Shown piece after piece: positions 6,268-14,525 of a stretch of 43,096 bases of DNA. Source of the stretch: an uncultured Eubacteriales bacterium (GTDB lineage: Bacteria; Bacillota; Clostridia; Oscillospirales; Oscillospiraceae); the NCBI GenBank assembly GCA_900545815.1, contig URAM01000016.1:1-43096 (forward strand), read 5' to 3'. The notes below the pieces were generated by a model. That model ran no database searches. It worked only from the letters and a program-made list of their open reading frames with translations, and had not been told where the DNA came from. Position 1 is the stretch's first letter, and each line of letters starts with the position of its first letter. The position numbers and the translations under genes are program-made.

Positions 6268-8910
6268 TCAGCCCAGCTTGCTTGCTACGAAATCGTCCAC
6301 GGTGGCCAGGGCGTCATCTACCTTCAGCACATCCTTGCCGCCGCCCATGGCGGAGTCAGGCTTGCCGCCGCCGGAGCCGCCGCAGACCTTGGTGACGGAC
6401 TTGATGACATCGCCAGCCTTGACGCCAGCCTTGACCGCTTCCTTGCCGCAGACGGCCAGGAAGGAGATCTTCTCACCGTTGATGGCGGTCAGGACGGCCA
6501 CCACGTTGGGCTGTTTATCCCGCAGGAAGTCGCCCATCTTGCGCAGCTCGGGCACCTGGACGGCACCCAGGTTGGCGGTGATGACCTTCAGGCCACCCAC
6601 GTCCTTGGCGGAAGCCAGGAAGCTGCGGGCTTCACCCAGGGCTTCCTTATCCTTGTACTGCTCGATGGCCTTGCGCATTTCTCGCATTTCACCCATGTGC
6701 GCGTCGATGCGCTGTGCCAGCTCCTCAGGCTTGACCTTCAGCAGAGCGGCAGCGTCCAACAGATCCTTCTGCATCTTCAGCTGTGCTTCCATGTTACGCA
6801 GGCCAGTGATGGCCTCGATCCGGCGGACGCCGGAGGCGATGGAGCCTTCGCTGGTGATGTGGAAACTGCCCACCTTGGCGGTGTTGTCCAGGTGGGTGCC
6901 GCCGCACAGTTCCACGGAGTAGCCGCCCATGTTGACCACACGGACTACATCCCCGTACTTTTCGGAGAACAACGCCATAGCGCCCAGCTTCTTGGCCTCG
7001 TCCATGGACATTTCCTTACATTCCACGCAGTAGCCTTCCAGGATGGCCTCATTGACCTGCTTTTCGATGGCGATCAGTTCTTCGCTGGTGATGGCGGAGA
7101 AGTGAGTAAAGTCAAAGCGGAGGTGATCCGAATCGACCAGGGAGCCGGCCTGCTGGATGTGGTTGCCCAAAACGTCCTGGAGTGCTCTCTGAAGCAGGTG
7201 GGTGGCGGAGTGGGCACGCTGGATGGCCTTGCGGCGGGTGATGTCCACGGAAGCAGTCACTTCCTGGTCGCGGTCAAATTCCCCCTTGGTCACTTCGCCG
7301 TAGTGCAGATATTTGCCTGCCTTGGTCTTTTGGGTGTCGGTGACAGTGAACACGGCGTCGCCAGCGGTGATGGTGCCTTGGTCGCCGACCTGGCCGCCCA
7401 TTTCGGCGTAGAAGGGGGTCTTGTCCAGGACGATAATGCCCTTCTGGCCTTCCACGATGGTGCCGCTGGGTTCGTCACCTTCCACGATGGCCAAGATCTT
7501 GCCGGTGTCGGTGAGCTGGTCATAGCCGGTGAACACGGTGGGTTCCTTGTCCACGTCGCCCAAGTCGATGCGCTCCCAACCCAGGTCGCCCAGCGCCTTC
7601 CGTGCCTCACGGGCACGAACCTTCTGGGCTTCCATCTCAGCGGCGAAGCCATCCTGATCTACGGTCATACCCTCGTCCTCACACATTTCAATGGTCAGGT
7701 CGATGGGGAAGCCGTAGGTGTCATAGAGCTTGAAGGCGTCAGCGCCGGAGAACACGTTCTCGCCCTTGGCCTTGTGTGCTTCCAACATTTCCCCAAAGAT
7801 CTTCAGACCGCCGTCGATAGTGCGGCCGAAGCTCTCCTCCTCCATCTTGATGATACGGGTGATGTTGTCCCGCTTCTCCACCAGGTCGGGATAAGCGCCC
7901 TGATTTTCGTGGATGACGGTGTCACAGACCTCATACAGGAAGGGACGAGCCACGCCCAAGAGACGGCCATGCCGTGCGGCACGGCGGAGCAGGCGGCGCA
8001 GCACATAGCCGCGGCCGCTGTTGCCGGGCAGGACGCCATCGGCGATCATCATGGTAGCGGAGCGGATGTGGTCGGTGATGATACGCAGGGAAACATCGGT
8101 CTTTTGGCTCTCCTCGTAGTGGGCGCCGGTGATCTCGGAGACTTTGTTGGTGATGTTCATGACCGTGTCCACATCGAACAGGGAGTCCACCTGCTGACAG
8201 ACCACGGCCAGACGTTCCAGCCCCATACCGGTGTCGATGTTCTTCTGCTTCAGCTCGGTGTAGTTGTCATGGCCATCGTTGTTGAACTGGGAGAACACGT
8301 TGTTCCACACTTCCATATAGCGGTCACAGTCACAGCCTACCGTGCAATCGGGTTTGCCGCAGCCGTATTCTTCCCCACGATCATAGTAGATCTCGGAACA
8401 AGGGCCGCAGGGGCCAGCGCCGTGTTCCCAGAAGTTGTCCTCTTTGCCGAACCGGAAGATGCGGTCTTCGGGAATGTGGATGTCCTTATTCCAGATCTCA
8501 AAGGCTTCGTCATCGTCCAGGTAGATAGAGGGATAGAGGCGGTCGGGATCCAGTCCCACCCAGTCGGGAGAGGTCAGGAACTCCCAGCTCCAAGCGATGG
8601 CTTCCTTCTTGAAGTAGTCACCGAAGGAGAAGTTGCCCAGCATTTCGAAATAGGTGCCGTGCCGAGCGGTCTTGCCGATGTTTTCAATGTCGCCGGTGCG
8701 GATGCACTTCTGACAGGTGCAGACCCGTTTCCGGGGCGGGGTCTGGTCGCCAGTGAACCAGGGCTTCATAGGCGCCATACCGGAGTTGATAAGCAGCAGG
8801 GATGCGTCATTCTTAGGGATCAGCGAAAAGCTGGGCAGACGCAGGTGATCCTTGGATTCGAAGAATTCCAGGAACATCTCTCTTAATTCGTTTACACCAA
8901 ACGGTTTCAT
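6268..8910 (-). CDS. alaS: alanyl-tRNA synthetase
   Basis: An 880-residue full-length class II synthetase that charges tRNA-Ala. The N-terminal catalytic core starts LREMFLEFFESKDHLRLPS and holds the motif 2 region RTGDIENIGKTARHGTYFEMLGNFSFGDY. The editing domain carries the two metal-binding motifs HSATHLLQRAL (about residue 570) and CGGTHLDNT (about residue 668), which clear mischarged Ser and Gly. The C-terminal DHHA1 domain ends in GGSGGGKPDSAMGGGKD. It is preceded by a T-box leader and its own promoter. The HIT gene follows. The Cys-rich loop near residue 190 (CDCD) is a normal feature of many bacterial AlaRS. Confidence 0.97.
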   Translation of the reverse strand: MKPFGVNELREMFLEFFESKDHLRLPSFSLIPKNDASLLLINSGMAPMKPWFTGDQTPPRKRVCTCQKCIRTGDIENIGKTARHGTYFEMLGNFSFGDYFKKEAIAWSWEFLTSPDWVGLDPDRLYPSIYLDDDEAFEIWNKDIHIPEDRIFRFGKEDNFWEHGAGPCGPCSEIYYDRGEEYGCGKPDCTVGCDCDRYMEVWNNVFSQFNNDGHDNYTELKQKNIDTGMGLERLAVVCQQVDSLFDVDTVMNITNKVSEITGAHYEESQKTDVSLRIITDHIRSATMMIADGVLPGNSGRGYVLRRLLRRAARHGRLLGVARPFLYEVCDTVIHENQGAYPDLVEKRDNITRIIKMEEESFGRTIDGGLKIFGEMLEAHKAKGENVFSGADAFKLYDTYGFPIDLTIEMCEDEGMTVDQDGFAAEMEAQKVRAREARKALGDLGWERIDLGDVDKEPTVFTGYDQLTDTGKILAIVEGDEPSGTIVEGQKGIIVLDKTPFYAEMGGQVGDQGTITAGDAVFTVTDTQKTKAGKYLHYGEVTKGEFDRDQEVTASVDITRRKAIQRAHSATHLLQRALQDVLGNHIQQAGSLVDSDHLRFDFTHFSAITSEELIAIEKQVNEAILEGYCVECKEMSMDEAKKLGAMALFSEKYGDVVRVVNMGGYSVELCGGTHLDNTAKVGSFHITSEGSIASGVRRIEAITGLRNMEAQLKMQKDLLDAAALLKVKPEELAQRIDAHMGEMREMRKAIEQYKDKEALGEARSFLASAKDVGGLKVITANLGAVQVPELRKMGDFLRDKQPNVVAVLTAINGEKISFLAVCGKEAVKAGVKAGDVIKSVTKVCGGSGGGKPDSAMGGGKDVLKVDDALATVDDFVASKLG

Positions 8911-8997
8911 TTCTTTCTTCCTCCAAACAAAAAATGGTATCCCAAACGGTTTGAAACAACCGTTCTGTGCCTATGCGCAGCGGCTGGACGGACAAAC

Positions 8998-9233
8998 AAA
9001 AAGCCCCCGCCCCTGGCATTCAGGGGCGAGGGCAAACTCGCGGTACCACCCTGATTTGTCCCCAGTGCGTGTGCAGTGCGAACATCTCGGTCATCCGGTA
9101 ACGGGGATGGGTCGTCCTGGTCCTCCCAGGCCGCTCGGAAATGGCTGCTGCGACTGGCCGTCACGGGGCTTGCACCCTCCCCCGTTCGCTTTGGACGCCT
9201 TTGTCACAGCTCGTTTCGTCTCAGCGATGTAAC
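8998..9233 (-). ncRNA. T-box riboswitch leader of alaS
   Basis: On the minus strand the leader carries the hallmark T-box sequence AGGGTGGTACCGCG (complement of about 9039-9053). It is followed at once by a strong terminator, CGCCCCTG / CAGGGGCG flanked by GCCC/GGGC, ending in TTTTTT (8998-9034). The T-box bulge reads TGGT, which pairs with an ACCA tRNA end, the expected discriminator A of tRNA-Ala. Uncharged tRNA-Ala should favour the antiterminator and so alaS transcription. The specifier codon could not be placed with confidence. Confidence 0.9.
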
Positions 9234-9239
9234 GAGTTT

Positions 9240-9268
9240 ATTGTAACACGTCCCCGTTACGGCGTCAA
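9240..9268 (-). promoter_or_regulatory. promoter of the alaS T-box transcript
   Basis: TTGACG (9263-9268 complement), 17-nt spacer, TACAAT (9240-9245 complement). The -35 box lies inside the last codons of the upstream U32 gene. Confidence 0.75.
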
Positions 9269-10486
9269 CCCCACTTCGCGCCGAAGAATGGACAGGGGGG
9301 GGACGGCATGGGGCAGCTGCATCTGGAACAGCATCTGGGGCTTTTTCGGCTCCTCCAAAGAGTTGCCTTCCTCGTCCGTCATCATAGGTGCGGCAAAAGC
9401 CATTGGCTTGCAGCCGGGGCCTACCAGCTCCACTTCATCCCCTGCCTTGAACTTGTTGCGCAGGGACAGGGTGGCAAGGCCGTCCGCCGTGCAGTCCTGG
9501 ACGATGGCGGCCACCTGCCAATCTCGGATATAGCGGGAGTCCTCGTAGAACTGGCCGGGGTAGCCGTAGTAGAAGCCGGTGGAATAGTGCCGGTGGCTCA
9601 CCTTTTCCACCTCCTCCCGCCAGACCGGATCCAAAGGGATCCCCTGGGCGGCAGCGTCGATGGCGTGGCGATAGGCGCCGGTGACGATGGCGGCGTAGTA
9701 GGCGCTCTTGGCACGGCCTTCGATCTTCAGGGAGTTCAGGCCAGCGTCCATCAGTTCCGCCACATGGTCGATCATGCACATATCCCGACTATTCATGATA
9801 TAGGTGCCCTTGTTGTCCTCAAAGACTGGGAAATACTCCCCTGGGCGCTTCTCCTCCATCAAATAATACTGATACCGGCAGGGCTGGGCGCAGGCGCCTC
9901 GGCTGGAATCCCGACCGGTCATGTAGTTGGACAGCAGGCACCGGCCGGAATAGGACACGCACATAGCGCCGTGGACAAAGGCTTCGATCTCCAGCTCCGG
10001 CGGGGTCTTTTGGCGAATCTCTCGGATGTCCTCCAAAGGGACTTCCCGCGCCAAAATGACTCGGCTGGCGCCCAGGTCATACCAGGCGTTGGCAGTCTCG
10101 TAGTTGCAGATGCTGGCCTGGGTGGAGATGTGCTTCTGCACATGGGGGGCGTACTTCTGCGCCAGCCGGAAAGCACCCAAGTCGGCCACAATGACGGCGG
10201 TGACGCCGGCATCCTCCAGCACCTCCAGCCAAGCGGGCAGTTCCTTCACCTCGCTGCACCGCGGCATGGTGTTGATGGTCACATGGGCGTCCACCCCGTG
10301 GGCTTTGCAGTAGCGGACGGCCTGGTACAGCTCGTCCTGGTCAAAGTTTCCGGCAAAAGCACGCATCCCGAAGGTGGTGCCTGCCAGGTACACCGCATCC
10401 GCCCCGTAGGCCACGGCCATTTTCAGCCGCTCCATATCGCCGGCCGGCGCCAGCAGTTCGATCTTTCGTTTCTCCATTGTTTTCAT
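9257..10486 (-). CDS. U32-family protein (TrhP/RlhA-like RNA hydroxylation)
   Basis: A 409-residue member of the U32 family. It begins IELLAPAGDMERLKMAVAYGADAVYLAG, a TIM-barrel start typical of the family, and carries the signature EAFVHGAMCVSYSGRCLLS (about residues 166-184) followed by the Cys pair in RGACAQPCRYQY. These cysteines are the presumed Fe-S ligands. Family members TrhP (tRNA 5-hydroxyuridine) and RlhA (23S rRNA) hydroxylate RNA using prephenate-derived chemistry; older annotation calls them peptidases. The gene lies 12 nt after mltG, an arrangement that recurs in Firmicutes (the yrr region). Its 3' end contains the alaS promoter. Confidence 0.9.
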   Translation of the reverse strand: MKTMEKRKIELLAPAGDMERLKMAVAYGADAVYLAGTTFGMRAFAGNFDQDELYQAVRYCKAHGVDAHVTINTMPRCSEVKELPAWLEVLEDAGVTAVIVADLGAFRLAQKYAPHVQKHISTQASICNYETANAWYDLGASRVILAREVPLEDIREIRQKTPPELEIEAFVHGAMCVSYSGRCLLSNYMTGRDSSRGACAQPCRYQYYLMEEKRPGEYFPVFEDNKGTYIMNSRDMCMIDHVAELMDAGLNSLKIEGRAKSAYYAAIVTGAYRHAIDAAAQGIPLDPVWREEVEKVSHRHYSTGFYYGYPGQFYEDSRYIRDWQVAAIVQDCTADGLATLSLRNKFKAGDEVELVGPGCKPMAFAAPMMTDEEGNSLEEPKKPQMLFQMQLPHAVPPLSILRREVGLTP

Positions 10487-10498
10487 TCTCGTCTCTCT

Positions 10499-11848
10499 TT
10501 AATCCTGCTGTTCTGCCTTAAAGGCCAGGAAGGCGGCTTCGGTGTCAAAGAAATGCGTGGTGCCATCCTTCCCCAGCATAAAGTAATAGTAATTGGTCTT
10601 GTTGGGCTCCAACGCTGCCTCGATGGCGGTCAGGCCGGGGTTGCAGATGGGGCCGATGGGCAGACCGGGATTCTTGTAGGTGTTGTAGGGGCTGTCGATC
10701 TCCAGATCTTTGTCGGTCAGCTTCTTTTTTCGCTCCTTCAGCAGGTACTGAATGGTGGAGTCCACCTGCAAGTATCCCTTGGGCGTTGCCCAGGTGTTCT
10801 TCAGACGATTCTGCAAAACCGAAGCGATATTCCGCTGGTCGCCGCCGTCCGTCTCCTTCTCGATGATGGAGGCCATGATGATGATGTCGTTCTTGCTGTA
10901 ACCCAGCAGCTGCATCTCCGCCTCCATCTTGCTGTCAAACCGCTCATCGAAGTTTTTCAGCATGGTGTTGATGACATTCTTGGCGTCTGCGCCCTTGTAG
11001 AACTCATAGGTATCTGGGAACAGATAGCCTTCCAACCGCTTCTCCTTGGTGGTCTTTACCTCCTTGAGGAAAGCGAAATCAAAGGTTTCCTCCTGGGCAG
11101 CCTTCATCAGGTCATCGTAGCTGCACACGCCCTTGTTCTCCATGAGTTTGAAGATCTCCTCCACCGTGTAGCCCTCTGGGATGGTGACGGTGACCGTCTC
11201 CCGATAGGCAGAGGTGGAGCTGATGTTGTTGAGCAGGGCGCTGTAATCCATGACCGTGCTCAGCTCGTAGGAACCAGCGGTGATCTTCTCCGCCTTGTGG
11301 GTGAAGCTGGCAAAGAGCTGGAACAGGTAGCCGTACTTTACCAGCCCCTTCTCCTTCAATTCTGCCGTCACATCCCCCAAGGACTCCCCTTCCGTGATGG
11401 TCACAGAGGCGGTGACCGGTTCCTTGTTCAGCGCCAGCACATCCCCTGCCCAGCGCCAGCCGATGGTAGCCAAGATGAAGGAGATGAGCAGGATGCCGCC
11501 CACATAGATGACACCCTCGGCGATGTTGGTGGGCAGGCTGCGGCGCTGCTTTTTTTCCCTCTTGGAGGCGGGTGCAGGGTCGTTGGGGTGCGGCTGCTCC
11601 GGCGCAGTGCCAGCAGAAGGAGTCTCAGGCTGAGGCGGCGCTCTTTTCACCGTTTCTTCCTTCCACTCCTCCCAGTCGTTGGGGTCGATGTGGTTCAGGA
11701 TCTCGTCGATCATGGCGTCCATGTCGATCTTCTTCCCAGTGGTATCCGCTTCGTGATCTTCAAACTGATTGTCATTGTCCAGCCAGTCGCTCTCCTGGCT
11801 CTTGAACAGCTTCGCCTGTTCGTCCCTGCTATGTTTTTCGTCAGCCAT
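10499..11848 (-). CDS. mltG: endolytic murein transglycosylase
   Basis: A membrane-anchored lytic transglycosylase that cuts nascent glycan strands and helps set their length. The start is taken at 11848 (MADEKHSRDE) because GAGGAG lies 8 nt upstream, and an upstream ATG at 11863 overlaps that site. The acidic and proline-rich cytoplasmic N-terminus (about 105 residues, longer than usual) precedes one membrane helix (VIYVGGILLISFILATIGW). A LysM-like segment is followed by the YceG domain with the catalytic Glu in ASIIEKET and the closing NPGLPIGPICNPG motif. Total length is 449 residues. The U32 gene follows at 12 nt. Confidence 0.93.
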   Translation of the reverse strand: MADEKHSRDEQAKLFKSQESDWLDNDNQFEDHEADTTGKKIDMDAMIDEILNHIDPNDWEEWKEETVKRAPPQPETPSAGTAPEQPHPNDPAPASKREKKQRRSLPTNIAEGVIYVGGILLISFILATIGWRWAGDVLALNKEPVTASVTITEGESLGDVTAELKEKGLVKYGYLFQLFASFTHKAEKITAGSYELSTVMDYSALLNNISSTSAYRETVTVTIPEGYTVEEIFKLMENKGVCSYDDLMKAAQEETFDFAFLKEVKTTKEKRLEGYLFPDTYEFYKGADAKNVINTMLKNFDERFDSKMEAEMQLLGYSKNDIIIMASIIEKETDGGDQRNIASVLQNRLKNTWATPKGYLQVDSTIQYLLKERKKKLTDKDLEIDSPYNTYKNPGLPIGPICNPGLTAIEAALEPNKTNYYYFMLGKDGTTHFFDTEAAFLAFKAEQQD

Positions 11849-11882
11849 GTGTTTTCTCCTCATGCGGTTCTATGCGATGGTG

Positions 11883-11908
11883 AAAACGCCGCCTGATACA
11901 GACGGCGC
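11883..11908 (-). terminator. terminator between the DJ-1-like gene and mltG
   Basis: On the minus strand CGCCGTCTG / CAGGCGGCG (one G-T pair) with a 3-nt loop, followed by TTTTC. It probably gives partial termination because mltG has no clear promoter between it and the hairpin. Confidence 0.65.
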
Positions 11909-11925
11909 TCCGGTGAACCGATGCT

Positions 11926-12480
11926 TTACTGATAGTGGATCTCCTCTTTGACCTGCTCCATGACCGCCTGACCCTTGAGCACCTCCACCAGCTTCAGAGC
12001 AAAGTCGAAAGCGGCTCCAGGCCCCTGACCGGTGATGAAGCTGCCGTCCACCACCACCTTGCTGCCCACTTGGACATCAGCGGTGCCCATGGAGCCTTCC
12101 ATGCCCGGGTAGCAGACCGCCTTGCGGCCGTTGAGCAGCCCCATCCCCGCCAAAACGACCGGTGCAGCGCAGATGGCGGCCACTTTGCAGCCCTTGTCTG
12201 CCGCTCCGGCGATGACCCGCTTGGCCTGGGCGGAGCAGGTCAGCTCGATGGTGTTGTCCATGCCGCCGGCCAGAATGAGCATCTCCAGGTCAGCCAAAAA
12301 GGCTTCCTCGCCGATCTCCGGCAGCACCCGATCCATCTTCACGCAGACACCGTTGGCGGAGGTCACTTCCCCGCTGTGCAGGCCGGTCAGGCAGGCTTCT
12401 ACGCCCGCCCGATGGAGCAGATCCAGGGTGACCAGGGCTTCCGCCACTTCAAATCCGTTTGCCAATAAAATCGTTACCAT
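11926..12480 (-). CDS. DJ-1/PfpI-family protein
   Basis: A 184-residue single-domain protein of the DJ-1 (YajL/ThiJ) branch. The N-terminal strand VTILLANGFEVAEAL carries the conserved Glu of FEE/FEVAE, and the nucleophile elbow AAICAAPVVLA holds the reactive Cys near residue 104. LILAGGMDNT is the family's GG motif. Members are proposed glyoxalase/deglycase or redox-stress chaperones; the substrate is unknown here. The start is backed by AAGGAG nine nt upstream. It lies 21 nt after tmk, so it is probably co-transcribed with tmk. Confidence 0.9.
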   Translation of the reverse strand: MVTILLANGFEVAEALVTLDLLHRAGVEACLTGLHSGEVTSANGVCVKMDRVLPEIGEEAFLADLEMLILAGGMDNTIELTCSAQAKRVIAGAADKGCKVAAICAAPVVLAGMGLLNGRKAVCYPGMEGSMGTADVQVGSKVVVDGSFITGQGPGAAFDFALKLVEVLKGQAVMEQVKEEIHYQ

Positions 12481-12501
12481 ATTCGTTAACTCCTTATGAT
12501 T

Positions 12502-13185
12502 TTAAACAGGTTTTGTCTCCGTCAGACAGCGCTTTACCGCATTCCAAACATCCTGGTGGATGGCCTTCACCGTCCGCACCTGCCCGTTTTCTGTGCAGGG
12601 AATGCGCTGCCAGCCCAGCACATCCGCCGCATGGGAGGCAGTCTCCCGACAGGCGGCCAGGTAGGCGTTGTCCCGCTCGTGGATGTCCGCTTGGGTGTGG
12701 GTGGCAGCCTCCCGATGGCGCAGGAGGGAGACGGATGCGCCGGTGGGCATATCCAAATAGAGCACCAGGTCAGGATTGGGCAGACCCAGCTTGCCGAACT
12801 CAAACTCATACAGCCACCGGAAGAAGGTGTCCCGCTCCTCCGCAGACAGCTTAGACGCCTGGTGGACGGCGTTGGAGGTGGTGTACCGGTCGCAGAGCAC
12901 CAATCCCCCCTGCTCGTACCAATCCCCCCAATCCTGCCGGTAGGAGGCGTAGCGGTCTACGGCGAAAAAAGAGGAGGCAGCGTAGGGATTCACGTCCCCT
13001 GGCTTGGTACCGAACGCACCGCTTAGATAGAGTCGGATGAGGGCGGAGGATTCCTCCTGGTAGCGGGGGAATACCACGTTGCGGAAAGAGATACCCTCTC
13101 GTTCCAGCCGCTGGCGCAGCTGCTGGAATTGGGTAGATTTTCCGGAACCATCGGTTCCCTCGATGACGATGAGCGTACCCTTCAT
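12502..13185 (-). CDS. tmk: thymidylate kinase
   Basis: dTMP kinase, which phosphorylates dTMP to dTDP. The P-loop IEGTDGSGKST lies at residues 8-18, the DR motif is in VLCDRYTTSN, and the LID region follows at about residues 150-165. The start is set at 13185 (MKGTLIVIEG) since the predicted promoter (-10 at 13231-13236) lies downstream of the earlier ATG at 13260, which is therefore not in the transcript. Length is 227 residues, slightly above the usual 205-215. It uses FPRYQEESSALIRLYLSG, a clostridial-type substrate region rather than the E. coli-like form. Confidence 0.92.
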   Translation of the reverse strand: MKGTLIVIEGTDGSGKSTQFQQLRQRLEREGISFRNVVFPRYQEESSALIRLYLSGAFGTKPGDVNPYAASSFFAVDRYASYRQDWGDWYEQGGLVLCDRYTTSNAVHQASKLSAEERDTFFRWLYEFEFGKLGLPNPDLVLYLDMPTGASVSLLRHREAATHTQADIHERDNAYLAACRETASHAADVLGWQRIPCTENGQVRTVKAIHQDVWNAVKRCLTETKPV

Positions 13186-13230
13186 GGCTGCCACATTCCT
13201 TTCCCGTCTCGGACGGTCATAATTTTGTTC

Positions 13231-13259
13231 ATTATAGCATAGCTGTCCCGCAATGTCCA
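13231..13259 (-). promoter_or_regulatory. promoter of tmk
   Basis: TGGACA (complement of 13254-13259), 17-nt spacer, TATAAT (complement of 13231-13236). It decides the tmk start. Confidence 0.75.
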
Positions 13260-13307
13260 TAAACCGCCCTGTTTTCCGGCACTTTCTGCGATTGACGTTG
13301 TTTTGGA

Positions 13308-13336
13308 TTGCTTTTTCAGCGACAACATGATATAGT
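13308..13336 (+). promoter_or_regulatory. promoter of the orphan ABC ATPase
   Basis: TTGCTT (13308-13313), 17-nt spacer, TATAGT (13331-13336), divergent from the tmk promoter about 50 nt away. Confidence 0.55.
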
Positions 13337-13387
13337 ATGGTTGTTTTTTAACCTTCCACTTTGGGACACGAAAAGAGCATTGCGATT

Positions 13388-14167
13388 ATGAATGTACTAA
13401 AACATAAAACCGATTCCCTGTCCGAAACCGGCAGTCTCCCCGCCATCACCGCCACGGATGTCCATTTGAGCTATCGCAGCATCGTGCCAGTGGCGCGGCG
13501 GAAGGAACAGGAGCGTGGCAAAAAGAGCAAGCGGGTAGAGCATTTTGAAGCCCTCCACGGGGTCTCTTTCACCATCGACCAAGGGGAGATCGTAGGGCTG
13601 GTAGGCCGCAACGGCTCCGGCAAGTCCACCCTGCTGCGTGTATTGGCTGGCATCTTTGAGCCGGATCGGGGCGTAGTGGATCTCCACGGCCACACCGTCT
13701 CTCTGCTGGCGCTGGGCGTGGGCTTTCAGACCCAGCTGTCTGGGCGGGAGAACATCTACCTGTCCGGCCTGCTGCTGGGGTTCAGCAAGCAGGAGATTGA
13801 TGCCCAAATCCAGGAGATCATCGACTTCTCTGAGCTGGGCAAGTTCATTGAAAAGCCTGTCCGCACCTACTCCAGCGGGATGCAGTCCAAGCTGGGCTTT
13901 GCCATCACGGCCATCTTGAAAACGGACATCATTTTGGTGGACGAGGTGCTCAGCGTAGGTGACGCCCACTTCAAGAAAAAGAGTTTTGCCAAGATGCAGG
14001 AACTGATCTCGGAAAAAGCGCGCACCGTGGTCATCGTCTCCCACAACTCCGCTACCATTCGCAGCACCTGTGAGCGGGTCATCTGGCTCCACGACGGGGA
14101 CATCAAGATGATGGGCGAGACGAGTTTAGTGATGGATTTGTACGATGACTTCATGACACAATACTAA
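13388..14167 (+). CDS. TagH/Wzt-type ABC ATPase, without a partner permease
   Basis: An ATP-binding subunit of the polysaccharide / teichoic-acid export class. Walker A is GLVGRNGSGKST, the signature is YSSGMQSKL, Walker B is IILVDEVL, and the switch His is in VIVSHNS. The N-terminal basic insert (VARRKEQERGKKSKR) and the short C-terminus without a carbohydrate-binding domain resemble TagH and short Wzt-like proteins. These normally pair with a TagG/Wzm permease encoded next door, and none is present within 10 kb either side. The ATG at 13388 is preferred over a TTG at 13361, because no ribosome binding site precedes the latter. A hairpin repeat element follows the stop directly. Confidence 0.85.
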   Translation: MNVLKHKTDSLSETGSLPAITATDVHLSYRSIVPVARRKEQERGKKSKRVEHFEALHGVSFTIDQGEIVGLVGRNGSGKSTLLRVLAGIFEPDRGVVDLHGHTVSLLALGVGFQTQLSGRENIYLSGLLLGFSKQEIDAQIQEIIDFSELGKFIEKPVRTYSSGMQSKLGFAITAILKTDIILVDEVLSVGDAHFKKKSFAKMQELISEKARTVVIVSHNSATIRSTCERVIWLHDGDIKMMGETSLVMDLYDDFMTQY

Positions 14168-14172
14168 AACAG

Positions 14173-14339
14173 TTCGCAAAAATGCAAGCATTTTTGCGAA
14201 GAAGGCAGCCGGGTGCATGCACTCACTTCGTTCGCACACTTACCCGTCTGAGAAGCGAAAAAACTGACGTACACGCCGCCAGTTTTTTCGAATTTCAATT
14301 TATTCCGTCATCTAAGATGACGGAACTCTGTGAGACTTT
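14173..14339 (-). repeat. structured intergenic element, copy A
   Basis: About 167 nt, assigned to the minus strand because a conserved G-U pair then forms. In that orientation: hairpin 1 TTCCGTCATC/GATGACGGAA (14303-14325), hairpin 2 AAAAAACTGGCG/CGTCAGTTTTTT with a 7-nt loop (14258-14288), a CGGG/CCCG stem, and hairpin 4 TTCGCAAAAATG/CATTTTTGCGAA with a CTTG loop (14173-14200). Copies B, C and D lie at 27306, 31217 and 23500, and the stems differ between copies by compensating changes. It fills most of the gap between the ABC ATPase stop and the FtsW gene. Confidence 0.8.
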
Positions 14340-14525
14340 ATTTTATCGCACAATATGGTGATTCTTTTTCGGCAGACAGGGTGCCCTGTCTGTCGTTTTT
14401 TGACTTTTTCATCCTTCTTTCATTGCAATGTGTCCGCTTTCGTGATACCATGGGCACAGATTTCCCACAACCCACACATACTACATTTAGATTTACGAAA
14501 TCCTATCAGGAGGTGCATCGGAATC

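Noticed and set aside
6103..8886. Long plus-strand open frame opposite alaS
   Set aside because: It is a GC-rich antisense shadow of alaS with no ribosome binding site or family match; the same holds for the long frames opposite comEC, mltG and gltX.
11849..11863. Upstream ATG of mltG at 11863
   Set aside because: It is part of the Shine-Dalgarno region (ATGAGGAG) of the ATG at 11848.
13186..13260. N-terminal 25 residues of the tmk frame starting at 13260
   Set aside because: The -10 box lies downstream of that ATG, so it is not in the transcript.
14258..14288. Hairpin 2 of copy A as the ordinary terminator of the ABC ATPase gene
   Set aside because: It could terminate, but the same hairpin recurs in four places within a longer shared element, and copy D has lost the T-run while keeping the stem, so it is listed as part of the repeat.
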